64,000 bases of DNA from Dictyophora rubrovolvata (lineage: Eukaryota; Basidiomycota; Agaricomycetes; Phallales; Phallaceae): assembly GCA_029959195.1 (NCBI GenBank), contig CP114122.1:1302001-1366000 (forward strand), read 5' to 3'. Numbering within the stretch: the stretch's first letter is position 1; every line of letters starts with the position of its first letter. The notes under the pieces were generated by a model, which saw nothing but the letters and a program-made list of their open reading frames with translations, searched no databases and had not been told where the DNA came from. Both the position numbers and the translations under genes were made by a program. Below, in pieces: positions 21,904 to 33,231 of the stretch.

Positions 21904-23180
21904 TCAAACTTCAATGGCCAAGCTTGACCGAAGGGCTGATTCTGGGTATCCGGGACATGTAGACACTTCGCTGGACCAGGAAGAGACCGAGTCGTCGTCA
22001 TCGTCATCGTCACAGACCATCGTTGGCACAGAATTAAGGGTGCTTGGTTCGATCAAGATTGTTTGTGGAGAAGTTGTGACGGCGGGAATCCACGAGGAAG
22101 GGACAGACATGAACGAAAGCAAAGAAGGGAGAGCATACGGATCTGATTTCGGTTTGGTGGGTTTGAATGAAAAATTACTGACATTATTGATGTTGTTATT
22201 GATGTTGTTGTTGGTGTTGATATTAATATTACTGTTATTATCCATTATTGGTGCAAGTGTTGTTGTTATTGGGGAGGATACGCAACGGAGAGGACTCGGT
22301 TGGAATTCTCGGTAAATTGTTTTGGGTATTAGCGACGGCTTGAGCGGCTCGGAATACGATTTGTCGTCAGTAATAGGATTCTCGTTGGCGTCACAATTAT
22401 TATTGGCAGGGCCAAATACGTTTTGGGGTCGCAATTCAGGGTTGGGCGAGAAGCGAGAGGAATCAGTGATATGTTGTTGGTCGAATGTTAGTGCGCCTGC
22501 GGGAATGCTGGATTGAGCTGGTGTCGAAGCGCGCTAAAGAAAAAAAGATTGATGTTAATGGAAAAAATCGTTCAAAAACGGAATGATTGGAGAGAGAGAG
22601 AAAGAGAGGGAGAAAAGATTTTTGATGAGAGAATATATTCTCACCTCAATTTTTAGTTCTGGTTCCAGCTCAAGTTCATCACCAGACCCTGATGCGGAGT
22701 GAGACGAGGCACTGCCTGTGGCCCAACCGCGGTATCCTTGGCCTGTTTTGCGACGAAGAGCCCTTTGGTTAGAGAACCAATTTTTGATAATACGTCGTTC
22801 CCTGAGAGAAATGAAAGAAAATGTTCAGAGATCAAAAAAAAACAATAAGGATACATAATTTATGTATTATTATTATTTAAGTTGCTTACACGTTTAGTAA
22901 TTTTGCAAGACGGTCCCTTCTTGCAGCAGGAGGATTCGGGTCAGCTTCGAATTCGGCTAAGAGAATGCGCTTTTGTGCTTCTGTTGTTTTGTGGGGCGGT
23001 CGACGACATGATTTTGCGCTAGAAGAGGTAGCGACGACCATTGCCTGTCTGACTTCTCGTCGAAGGGGAAATGAGGTAGATCGTGCTTCATAGCTCTGAT
23101 GGCATTCGGGTTAGAATGGAGCAGACAAAAAAAAAAGAGCCAATTGAGCGAATTCTCACCTCTGTCATCAGCGTCGACAT
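21904..23180 (-). CDS. Homeodomain transcription factor
   Basis: About 335 residues in four exons. It starts MSTLMTE|SYEARSTSFPLR. The homeodomain runs CRRPPHKTTEAQKRILLAEF, EADPNPPAARRDRLAKLLN, then across an intron VERRIIKNWFSNQRALRRK. The helix-3 residues W48, F49, N51 and R53 are conserved. The tail is low-complexity: an Asn/Ile run (near 22190-22240), an Asp run DDDDDDD (about 22000-22015) and a C-terminus ending SALRSSLAIEV. The domain lies close to the N-terminus and there is no atypical HD2-type context. No mating-type neighbour (MIP, paired HD gene) is present, so this is more likely a developmental factor than a mating-type HD protein. The first tiny coding exon (ATG 23180) is the weakest part of the model. 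Confidence 0.85.
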
Positions 23181-23965
23181 GTGGGATAGCTGGCGGGTGA
23201 GGAAAAACACAGGGGGAAAAAGCACGGGTATGTCAGATGAGTTTGTTTTTTTTTGTACTGGGAAGGAAAGAAAAAGGAAGAAAAAGAAAGAAAGAGCCGC
23301 CAAAGGCAATAATTGTTTGAGACTAGAATCGGACAGAACAAAGTTAATTGTGCTGAGACTCCGGCAATGTGAAATGTGACCGAAACAGTGTGGTGCTGAA
23401 TTAAACGAACAAAAAAAGACGAATTGGTACGAGTAGTAGTAGTAGTAGTAGTAGGAATGAAGTTGTGCAAAAGGAACGTATATAAAAGAGAAAAAAAAAC
23501 GGAAAGGGATCAAGTTTTGCAATTGAGATAAGGGTTTGGTTTTGTAAGATAAGTGAGAGAGTGAGATTGATATTCGAGAGTTAAGCTTCCATCTTTACGG
23601 CCTCGAGGCACGGTCGTGGTTATGACAAACTAGCGAACGGCTATTCGGCAGGCTGGGTGTGAGACATCTCTTAACGATCTTAACAATTGATCCGTGCTAG
23701 ATTTGCAATAACAAAAAGTTCCGCTGGTCTCGCTGAGGGGGGGGGGGGCAGTGTTGTTTTTCCTTTGTTCTGTCCGAAAAAGAAACAGAGACATGCAGGG
23801 AGGAGAGAGAGATAGAAACTCAAGAGTCCTTAATGTTTACTAACTAATTCCCTTTGTTGCTCGTCACAACGTTTCAGGTGCGTTGAGGACGCATTGTTTT
23901 TGATAGATCTGCCCACTGGATTGGATATAACACACCCACGTATGTACAATACGTCGCACTTCATA
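23181..23965. other. Intergenic, promoter of the homeodomain gene
   Basis: 785 bp. It contains a (TAG)n run (23433-23453) and a run of 12 G (23737-23748). The CT-rich part on the minus strand upstream of 23180 looks like a long 5' UTR. No gene seen. Confidence 0.5.
23433..23453. repeat. Trinucleotide microsatellite (TAG)7
   Basis: Seven TAG units in a row in the upstream region of the homeodomain gene. Confidence 0.9.
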
Positions 23966-25208
23966 TCAGCTGTTGAATTTTTCGATGGCAGCGACGATGC
24001 CGTATGCAGCCCCAGCAGCGCATCCCCCTACAAAAAGCATACTCAATGCACCCCATACATATCCACTGGCGCCAGTCCCCGCGCCGGTTACACGAGCTTT
24101 GATGGCCCCGAACGCAAGCAGGACAATTCCGGTTACGACGCAAGACCAATACAATCCTTCTTTTGCGTGCGGCGTGAAGAAGTAAGGCATCAGTGGGATC
24201 AGTCCCCCAACTAGGTATCCCATCCCAATCGTAAATGCCGAGATATACAGTCGTTTTGTAGGCACCTCCTCTGTGATAAGACATTCATATTAAGATATAC
24301 GAAAATTAAAAGATAAAAAGCACGAGAACTCTCACCCATCCCTTCTCCGAACTTGAGAAGAAACGGTGTCAACCCAACATCCTTGCTCCACCGCAGTCCG
24401 CCGTCTTCTTCAGTCGATGATGCACCGGTGCCACTAGCGTCTAACCCATGCGAGTCCAATTCAACTTGGCGCAGGCAATCTGCTACTTGTCTGCTGAGCC
24501 GTTCATCTACGCCGACAGGTCCCAAGATCGCATGGACCTCACGTTCTATCTCGCCATCACAGGACCGAATGACTCTTGCTGCGGTCTGTTTGAGAAGGAA
24601 TCGATAGTGGTCACGTTCTGATTGCGAAGCAACTAATAAAGAGGTATAGAGATAATGCCCCAAAAAAAATGCTCAGCAAAATGGCAAGGAAAGCCACTAG
24701 TAGGATTAATCTCTAGTACTTACGGAATCCTCCAATACCCATAGAGATAGCACCCGCAATAAGTTCGGCGACACCACCAACGACAACCAACTTGGATTCT
24801 CCGAGACTGGAAAGACCAGCTGTTAATGCGAAAGGGACAGTAAGGCCATCCGATAATCCAATAACGCTACACACGCGTCGTTAACCAAAACGTCAGCATA
24901 AAAGAGGTGACAAATTTTTCAAAGTAGACAACATACACATCTCGAACAACGTCCGGATCGACAAGTTGTCTGTCGTCCTCATCTTTTAATTCTTTGCAGC
25001 AAACGCCATTTGGTCTTCCATGTCGATCGCATTTAGTTTGCAGTGGCGTCAGCACCGATGGATCAGTACTCGAGTTCAAAGACCAGACCGGTGGCTTGTT
25101 TCCTTGAGTATGCCTATTTTCCTCTATCCGACGGGGTAATGGCACAGAACTGGGCCTCACAGTTTCAGCTGAGCCTACAGATGTAGTTGATATGTTGCCA
25201 GTAGACAT
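23966..25208 (-). CDS. CCC1: Vacuolar iron/manganese transporter, CCC1/VIT1 family
   Basis: Exchanges protons for Fe2+/Mn2+ at the vacuolar membrane, sequestering excess metal. About 345 residues in four exons. The start is ATG 25208 in good context (cgaccATGtc); an upstream in-frame TTG is not needed. The hydrophilic N-terminus leads to the family signature VVRDVVIGLSDGLTVPFALT (across an intron), then AGLSSLGESKLVVVGGVAEL and IAGAISMGIGGFLASQSERD. The cytosolic metal-binding loop has the expected Glu-rich helices (EREVHAILGPVGVDERLS). Membrane segments follow: LYISAFTIGMGYLVGGLIPL, WSCVVTGIVLLAFGAIKARV and WGALSMLFVGGCAAGAAYGI, ending AAIEKFNS. The topology matches the five-helix family. 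No obvious iron-regulatory site was identified. Confidence 0.94.
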
Positions 25209-25555
25209 GGTCGAAGAAAAACGAAAGGAACGGATTCCCAACGAGGAGAGATTGGTTTTGAATTGGTCGGCAAAATAAAATTTTGATTATGTCAGTTTAG
25301 ATCAAAAATAGCACCATCACCGGCATCTCGGCAATTCAGGGGAGGGAAAATTCACCGTCGATAAGATCCTAAGATTAGATTAATGATGTAATTCACTCGT
25401 TTGTTTGTACACTCACGTTTACACTCGTTTGTATTATAACATCCCAATATTAAAAAGAAAAACAAATTGTAGGAGGAGTGGACATCAAAAAAAGAATTGC
25501 AATCCAAAGCAATGACCGGAGAAAAAAAAAAAACAACCACATTAACGAACAAATT
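25209..25555. other. Intergenic
   Basis: About 350 bp between the CCC1 start and the end of the Sds3-like gene. AT-rich, no gene. Confidence 0.5.
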
Positions 25556-28500
25556 TTAGAACAGCCGCTCTCGCCGTTCTCGAAGAGAATACGTATCAGC
25601 TGTCGACCCGCCACCGACGCCTGTCAAACTTATCGCAGCAGCAACACGAGCGTCATGTCGCGCGACGTCCCCTGACTCACCATAAACATCATTCCGGACA
25701 CCTGGACCGGAACTGCCGCCAAATCCTCCTCCTCTCGAATTGTCACTCATGTTAGACAGATATGCCCCCGAATTACCGCCAACCATTTTTGCTGGAACTG
25801 GACTGAGCGGTCTTGAGTTTAAAGGTTTAGATGATGATACCGGTGCATGCCCAGTAGGAACCGGCGTAATCGATACGGAACGAGGCGATGCAGGGAATAT
25901 GTTCATCGGTGGCCCGGAAGGAATACCTGAATGTGGAGGAAGAGGAAGGGGAGGAGTACCTGGAGTACCTAATGTATTACTATTCCTCGGGTGTAAAGGA
26001 TGTGGATGCGAAGTTGCCATACGCGAACCAGGACTACCGATAGGCGGCCTTATCATCCCTTCATCCCAAGAATCTTTCCGCCGCGGTGAGTTTGACGCAA
26101 ATCGCGACGGGAGTACACGTTCATATCCCATAGACACAGAGGAAGGATGGGATACAGACGGTCCATGGCTGTCAATACCAGAACCTCGTCGATCCCTGTC
26201 TCGCTCTCGCTCTCGGTCGCGATCGCGTTCGACCCTGTCTCTATCCCTTTCGCGACCACCACTAGCCTGAGCCGGCATGACTTCTCCATCCTCGCGTCTC
26301 CAATATCCACCATTACCGACCTTTTCATCTGGAGGCGCATAACCGGGCTTGTCACCAGCCAGAGAGGACGGTGGTAAGTGGCCATGCTGTGGAAGTGGTG
26401 CATCTTGGAAACGTCGCGTACTCCCAGAAGGAGGTGGAGGTGCAATGCCGGGAGGAGGAGAAGCAAGGGATCCGTTATGATGGTGATGATGTACATGTAC
26501 ATGATGATGATGAGGAGGATGAATATGCGCTGTATGAGTATGTTGGTGTGTATGTGGGAAAGCGTGAAGAGGATGTGTATGAGGTGGATGTGTATGCGGA
26601 ATAGGCTGAGGCGGAATAGCATGATTGTGTATTATTGGTGCCATCTGACGTTGACTCGAGCGATCCCTCTCACGTTCTCGCTCACCTCGACTAGGTTCAT
26701 CCGGACGTTTCCCCCAACCATTCGAACCCATCTCTTCATTAGGATACGGAGCCATCGCCACGGGTCGGAAATGCTGCATCGAGGCGACATCATATGCCAT
26801 TGCGGGAGGTCTTTGAAATTTCATATCTCCATTTCCGTTGATTCCGTTAACGTATCCGGGAGCGCTGTCGGTTGAACCACCAGGACCATCAACGGACCAG
26901 AACCGACGTTTCCCTCCACTGATGTGATTCAAATCTACTTCTACTTCTGAGGAGCTCAAAACCGATAACGTCGGGCGGTGAGGTCGCTGCCCGTATGCTA
27001 TTGAATATGGGGCACGCGACTCAAAGTCTAGGATTGTCGATAGTGGAGGTGGGGGAGGCAGTGAATGCGGAAGTGGAGGACGAGGAAGTAAACGATCTAA
27101 AATAATATATACGTTTACGTTTACGTTTCAATAATCAAGAAATAAACAGCTAATTAAACCCACGTGGTTGTGTCTTCTCATAAGCCCGACGCTGACGTTC
27201 AATCTTTCGCCTTTTGCGGTTGTGACTCGATATTACGTCCTTTTGTAATTCATCGCGCTGATGCTGTCATAAAGGTCAAATTTGCAATAATAATCATGAA
27301 AAGTAAATGACATACGGCCCACCACTCCCAAACACTATTGACCTCATTATATTTGCGAGCTCGTATACTAGCTTCTTCATATTCGCGCCGGCGCATTGCT
27401 AATTCTAAGCGTTTGTTGCGTCTACTCGCGAGTTCCATCTGGAGATGCCTTAGTTCAGGGTGGGTGCCTAGAGAAACAAGTTTTAATTTGTGTCACTGCC
27501 ACAAGAAAAGAAAAAACCAAACGGGGCTAATTACCATTGAGAATCATCCCTTCCTCTTCCACTAATTCTTCCATTTTTTCAACATACAACCGTTCGCGAA
27601 GTAAAGCAAACTTGAGTTCAATCAATGCCAACGCATCAAGGGCTTCAGCACGATGTGCGGGCATCTCTAACAAATCAGGTTCGGGTGTCGGAGAACGGGA
27701 AGAATGAGCTGCAGACTCTTCAACGTCGACTTCAGGATCTTTCGCAGCCGTGGTCGGGACCTCCTCGTTATCCACGCCTGTTCCCTCTTGTCCGACATCA
27801 ACTGTGTCTTCCTCTTGCTCGACCTCAGCTTCCGGATCCGGGTCTGGGTCTGGATCTGGATCCGGCTCATCTGTTTCAGAGTGTTCCGGGGAGACATCGA
27901 GTTCAGGTTGTCCTGGGACTGGCGAAGATACTGGGGGTATGAGGAAGGTGTTTGCTTGCTTATTGACCGGATGTGGCGGGTGGCCACCTTCATCAACGTC
28001 GGTCCCACCAGGCGAGGATGGACGGGAAGAAGCAATATCTTCTTCCTCGTCATTCTCGTCATTGGGAGCGGCAGATACTGAATCTTCGACCTCATTTTCA
28101 TCTTCGTCTGCATTCTCGGGCTCGGAAGTGCTATGCTGGTCGTCGTCATCATCGTCATCATCGTGTTCAGGAGCAGGCGCACTATCTTGTGGAGGATCGT
28201 CATCGGCCAGAGGCGGGGAACGTGCCGGTGACTTTTTAACGAACTCTTCTGGAGGTTCTACATCCATTTTGTCCTCGCCCTTGCCCGAATCCTCATGTGT
28301 AGCTTGCCGTTGCACCGTTGGCTTTTGGATTGCTTCGGCTTGAGAGTGGTTCTCGAGCGGCGTGACTGAGTGCTGCTGGACGACATCTGGGTCTGATTTA
28401 GGGCTGAGGTCTTTGGGGACGTGGCCGTCAGCATTGGGCTCTTGTTCTATCTCGCCTTCCTCTTGTTCTTGGTCGTCGACAGCACCGTCGGGATCGGCAT

Positions 28501-28792
28501 CTAGGAGTGAAGGCTTCTTTTTGTAGGCCCAATCCCACATGGCGCCAGGGAGGACTCGTTTGGCCTTTGATCTTGTCTTAGCGACTCCGTTTAGCAAGAC
28601 TTCCTTCTCTTGTTTGTTGTGTGGTTGATTTCCCTCGTCGTCGTCTGATAGTTCCGACAACTCAGAGTCTGAGCCGAAGGCCGATGCTCTGACGGGGGCA
28701 TTGATGACAGGTCTCTGGGAAGGAATCGGAGAATGGTTAGGAGATGGTGTTGGCGATGTCAAAGGCTCGCTCGACGCTGTGGAACGCGCCAT
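25556..28792 (-). CDS. Sds3-like domain protein (Rpd3/Sin3 histone deacetylase complex subunit)
   Basis: Roughly 1,000 residues. It starts MARSTASSEPLTSPTPSPNH. The N-terminal 370 residues are acidic and low-complexity (DPDPDPDPDPE and other Asp/Glu runs), with the short motif SDSELSELSDDDEG. The Sds3/BRMS1-type helical core begins AEALDALALIELKFALLRER and continues LYVEKMEELVEEEGMILNG, THPELRHLQMELASRRNKRL, ELAMRRREYEEASIRARKYN and ELQKDVISSHNRKRRKIERQ, over exons split near 27535, 27440 and 27300. The long last exon (25556 to about 27090) is Pro/His/Ser/Arg-rich with a striking His tract. The domain organisation agrees with fungal Dep1/Sds3 proteins; the choice between these two names is not settled. 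Expected nuclear, acting in HDAC-mediated repression. Confidence 0.85.
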
Positions 28793-29117
28793 GTTGGTAG
28801 AAGAAATGGAACCAATGCTTCAACCTTTGGTCTTGCAGTGGCGTCTATTGGTGTGACCGTGACAGCCTTGCAATCGTACATTCCCACGCACCAGGTCATT
28901 GCGACTTGCCTGTTTTTCTGGGCAACTACACAGCGGGTCGATGGTGAGAAGAGACTCCCAAGACAGTCTTTTTATTTCTCATTCAAAGTTCCTTGAATGG
29001 TGCACATAGTTGGAAGAGGATAAATTCCCTAGATCCTGATGTACAAACTCGAGATCATGCATATGGCCCTCGCTGCGGTTACGTACACACATCCGGAAAC
29101 ACATCTTAATACCCTGG

Positions 29118-29508
29118 CATAGTCAATATACTCAGCGTAGAAACGGTTTACGACCTTGCTGCTTTCTGGAATTCGCTCCTAACCGTGACACACAAGCCTC
29201 AAGTTTTGGCAAACTATATCGTCATTAGCGTCCGTGAGATTATGGAAAAAATGCTCAATTGCCAATATGCCGATGCACGATCAGAGTCAGAGCTGCTCAT
29301 CGACATTGCCCGGCTCACTAGCTCACGTGATCAAGACGCCAGGCAGAATTTAAATCAGATTCTAATTTCCAACACGTTCTCCCGATACACGAAATCGGAT
29401 TGGATACACGCAATGACGCGCCGAAACACAACAAAGGAGAATGGTGTGAAGGGTCGCGTATACTTATCACTCCTAATCTTCCTCGAACTGAGGAATTACT
29501 CTCTTTGA
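29118..29508 (+). CDS. Possible orphan exon or gene fragment
   Basis: An open frame that, read after a possible acceptor (cctggcatag, 29116-29125), gives NILSVETVYDLAAFWNSLLT and then VTHKPQVLANYIVISVREIM, ending LIFLELRNYSL. The composition looks like protein rather than chance. I recognise no family and could not place convincing 5' exons in 28793-29110. It may be a remnant of a gene, or a gene whose first exons are tiny. Confidence 0.3.
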
Positions 29509-29601
29509 GTCACGACTGGTACATGTATTAATTGGCCTGGCATAAATATCGAGATTCATGTTAAGAGGACGTAATCCACGGTGCCGAGGGTAAAATACAG
29601 T

Positions 29602-30431
29602 TTATTCTCTTTGTATCAGTGCAAGTAGTCCAAGTATACCCAATAAAGCATATTTTAGTTGGGGGAAGTCATTCTGAAACTGTTTAGTATCATTCACACA
29701 AAGATAAAGACTGTCGTACCATGGCAATTGTAACATAACCAACATAGGGAAGATATCTACGAATCAAGTCAGGACGAAAAGTCCAAATAAGATAAAGATA
29801 CACCTACGCTTGAACCTTGCCAACGATGTGTTTACGTTCCAACCAATCTAAACCTTGATACAGTTGAATATCATCAGCATAATTATTGTCTCCTTTGGTA
29901 AGTAATAGCTGTTGATCCGTATGCAGTAGTGTATTATTCGACGACAGACTGGACAGTTTGAGATACGGTGAGTTTGGGCTGATCTATAAATGCCAGATGT
30001 CCTTACTCTGTTCCTAAATCATGTGCTTCAAGTACACGATGTACAATAGGAATATCAACGCCCGGAATTTGATAAACAGTGATATCGCCGGTTTTGTAAG
30101 ACGTCTGAGGCGGATTCGTAAGAAAGAGTAAGTCGCCCCTGTAAAACGCAGGTTCCATAGAGCCACTAGGTAGCGTTGTTAGTTACGATTGCTGCTAGTT
30201 CAATATAGCATGAAAGCGCGCCTCAGTACGACTACTATAGGGCTCTCTGTGTTTGTTATCAAACCAAGCCCTTTCCAAATCATGAGACCGCTGGTTATGA
30301 CTGAGGCAAAATTGAGAACTTGGAGAAGTACCTGACAACCAATTGGTTTTTTTTAGAAATGGAATAAAGAGAAGAGGTATTACATGTCTAAATCCAAGCC
30401 TTCGAAATGTTTTGAGTTCTTCGGCGAACAT
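29602..30431 (-). CDS. SEC11: Signal peptidase complex catalytic subunit SEC11
   Basis: ER-membrane serine protease that cleaves signal peptides, roughly 185 residues. It starts [16 protein letters not shown]. After an intron come [20 protein letters not shown] and [16 protein letters not shown]. The catalytic serine box [16 protein letters not shown] and the catalytic histidine in [15 protein letters not shown] are present, as is [22 protein letters not shown]-terminal hydrophobic part reads [12 protein letters not shown] and [20 protein letters not shown]. The intron 30166-30221 (56 nt, with a fine branch site taactaac and acceptor tag) has no GT at the place demanded by the protein. Its 5' end reads GCGCGC after CTGAG, making a GC-AG intron exactly inside the serine codon block. 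Otherwise the gene looks complete. Confidence 0.9.
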
Positions 30432-31535
30432 TGTTCAGTTCGAGATAAGTTTTCAAGTACAGCGTTCGTTCAGACGTGTCTTAAGGCGCTAAAGTCGCCC
30501 GGTCTTTTGCTTATGTAAGCTCACCTCTTCTACTTGCTTGAACTTGACGAAAGAAACATTCTGCACTCATCGCTTCCTGCCTGCATGAAAAATCAGACAA
30601 TCTATTAAAAGAGTCTGGTCAGTTGTGCGAAGGGTTTATGATGAAGCTTTTGTCTCTTCAGAGCATCTATTTGGCCGCGGCTTTTCCTTCGGATTTACTC
30701 AGCACCGCCAAGCAGCAGTGCCCGGAGAAATGAGGACAAAGTGCAATATGTTTCGGGCATGTTACATGCGTTTCGATTAGTCAATTAATGAGCTCAACGG
30801 CAATGGCATCCCGTTGATGATCGTCGGTGTCGAAGGTGGGAACTTGAACTCCGTCCGACGAGTGCACGCCAGACTGCACATTCTTCCGTGTATGTGAATA
30901 TTTACCTCTAACCTTCCAAAGTTAAGTCCAATCTCTGAATTTAACGATGGTAAATGCCCAAGAGGGCGGGTGGTTGTGACGACGGTCCAAGCCTGGGTCC
31001 GTGCAAATTAGCCTACAGGGTCTCACTTGCATTGAAACAAACAGGCCTCGGCAACGCGATCGGAAAGACCGGCCCCCTAGAGGGCAACTGAGTTTGGCCA
31101 TGGTCCAAACCTTAAAGATCCTGTCTAAGTCCGTGCAAACTACGTAGTCTACAAGGCCTCGCTTGCAAACAAACAGGCCTTGGCAACACGATCGGGAAGG
31201 CCGGCTTTTCGTGGCACAGGATCAGCTAAGGGTCTGAAACGTCAAGGCGGCATAACCGTACATAATGTATCTCTTCTTATCGTCTTGCTTACCAGGGTCG
31301 CCTGACTGAAGAACGTCCTGTGATACATCGTAATACATTTCTCTCTGATCCTACCGAACACCCGTCCCCGAATGCCCATTCACTCCAACGGTCTGCATTG
31401 AATGACTCACTTTTTCGTCAAACTCAATTACAGGTCATATGGTCTGAGTGGTTGTTTCTCCCGAGTCTAGGGTATTTAAGCTGCTTGCTATCATAGAATG
31501 TAGATTGTGTTCGCACTTTCGTCCTCTTTTTCTCA
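30432..31535. other. Intergenic, divergent promoters of SEC11 and the chitin deacetylase
   Basis: 1.1 kb with no confident gene. It contains an imperfect direct repeat (30983-31073 and 31102-31205). Confidence 0.5.
30983..31205. repeat. Imperfect direct repeat, two copies
   Basis: Copies 30983-31073 and 31102-31205 share GGTCCAA(G/A)CC, GTCCGTGCAAA and, most strongly, CAAACAGGCC(T)GGCAAC followed by GATCGG and GGCCGGC-like ends. The second copy has a short insertion near its start. Its nature is unknown. Confidence 0.7.
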
Positions 31536-33024
31536 ATGATGTACGCTGCTGCAGTGTCCTTAGTCTTGATCGCCTCTAAAGCTCTGCTAGTGGCAGGACA
31601 ACTTGCTAAAGTATACACATCGTGCAAAGAGGTCCATTTTCTTCTTCTTCTCCGTACGAAGTTCTTTGCACTCACTGCGATTTTTTTAGTCCAATGTCGT
31701 TGCCCTCACGTTTGACGACGGGCCTTACATCTATGAAGACGGTCAGAATACTCAGCAGCGTTCATTCTTCTTTTATACTAATGCTTCCTTAGCCCTCGCA
31801 AGCATGTTAAAAAATGACAATATCAGGGCAACCTTTTTTGTGTCTGTTTGTTCCCCCCCCCCTTCCAAAGCATCTGTATTGATAATTCCACCTTATAGCA
31901 ACGGCAATAACTGTATTCTTCATTGCCATCATTGTTGCTCCACCGACGCTGACGTCCAACAGGGGCATGTATTTACGATGACAGCATGGTCTCGTCCGTC
32001 AGGGCAGCTTACACTGGTACACTGTTCACAGGTCCTTTTTTACAAGCTCACTAATAATTCATTGTGATGATCATAGATGGTCATGAATTTGGCTCTCATA
32101 CCTGGCACCATTATGACCTTAGTAAGTAAATTTGATACACGACTACACAGTTTATAAATGTTTTCTTCCAGCCACCCTACCTTGGGATGGCACTGGTGGA
32201 AGTAAGTCAATTCGACGCTCACGCATTCAATGAAGCTAAAAGAAACTCAGTCCATGATGAAATGTGGCGGTGAGTGTCAAGACAAAATTCATCAATATAA
32301 GCTGAAATACTATCCGCAACAGTACTGAGCGTATGTTGTTTTGTTTTACTTGTGTAACGCTGTTTTACCTGTGATTTCAGTGGCTTTGCAACGCATTTTG
32401 GGAGTTAGTCCCGCTCTCATGCGCCCTCCCTACGGTAACTATAATGACGAAGTGCGAGCAGCCGCATTTTTGCGGAATCAAAGTCGTTAGTAAATTCCTT
32501 ACATCGTAAATTGTCCTTCATTAACTTTTCAAAAGTGATTATTTGGGATTTCGAGTGAGTCGACTTAGAGTCCCTGCTCTCGTAATATCGTTGCTCAATA
32601 TGTCTTAGGGACGGTGATTCCGTTGGTGCTACTCCTCAACAGTCAAAAGATGACTACACCAACATTGCAAACGAACGCCCAAATAATATCCTGGCTTTGA
32701 ATCACGAAACCTACGAGACATCCGTGTAAGTCGCGATACGATCTTGACGGACCGTGATTTTGTTGAAATCATTTATAGTCAGGACGTTACTCCTTTCGCT
32801 ATCACAACCTTGAAGAATAAAGGCTACACGTTTGCTACTGTGTCTGAATGCCTTGGCATTCCACCGTATCAATGTATGTTTTTTTATATGCATTTGTGTT
32901 GCGCATTTATAAGTTGGCCTTTTTTCAGGGACTGCACCGCCTCAGACCCGCACGGTGAGTTTATTATTACGAATCAGTTTACGACTTTCTGAACCAGGAG
33001 CTCGTAGAGCGACTGGAACTGTAA
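31536..33024 (+). CDS. Secreted polysaccharide (chitin) deacetylase, carbohydrate esterase family 4
   Basis: Deacetylates chitin to chitosan at the cell wall. It starts MMYAAAVSLVLIASKALLVA (signal peptide). All five CE4 motifs are visible after splicing: ALTFDDGPYIYED (motif 1); DGHEFGSHTWHHYDL (motif 2, metal-binding histidines); LMRPPYGNYNDEVRA (motif 3); VIIWDFEDGDSVGATPQQSK (motif 4); ILALNHETYE (motif 5). FFVNGNNWACIYDDSMV lies between motifs 1 and 2. About ten exons. The end is modelled as QWTAPPQTRT|ELVERLEL-stop (33022-33024); retaining a different last frame would run to 33107. No GPI-anchor signal is seen, so it should be released or wall-bound non-covalently. A run of C lies in the intron near 31850. 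Confidence 0.92.
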
Positions 33025-33231
33025 CATTTAAAAAAATTATTTGGGTCTTAATGAAACTTGAATGGGAAACAAGGTCAACTTTTCGGACTTCAAGATTTAG
33101 TGTTTGATGTTTGGATAGTTTGTAATTAAGCGCGAAATGATATATAAAGTGGGGAATCCTTCCACATACTGAACAGTCGTTTTGGGTTACTCAGGGAAGA
33201 TAAATGAAGCAAATAATGAATTATTAATAAT

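Noticed and set aside
21904-23180. Mating-type HD gene
   Set aside because: A single homeodomain gene with no divergent HD partner and no MIP or beta-fg neighbours; its tail is low-complexity rather than the usual mating-type dimer region.
25740-26270. 176-residue plus-strand frame
   Set aside because: Shadow of the Pro/Ser/Arg-rich last exon of the Sds3-like gene; composition bias keeps the opposite frame open.
27750-28343. 197-residue Ser/Gly-rich plus-strand frame
   Set aside because: Reverse frame of the acidic repeats in the Sds3-like N-terminus.
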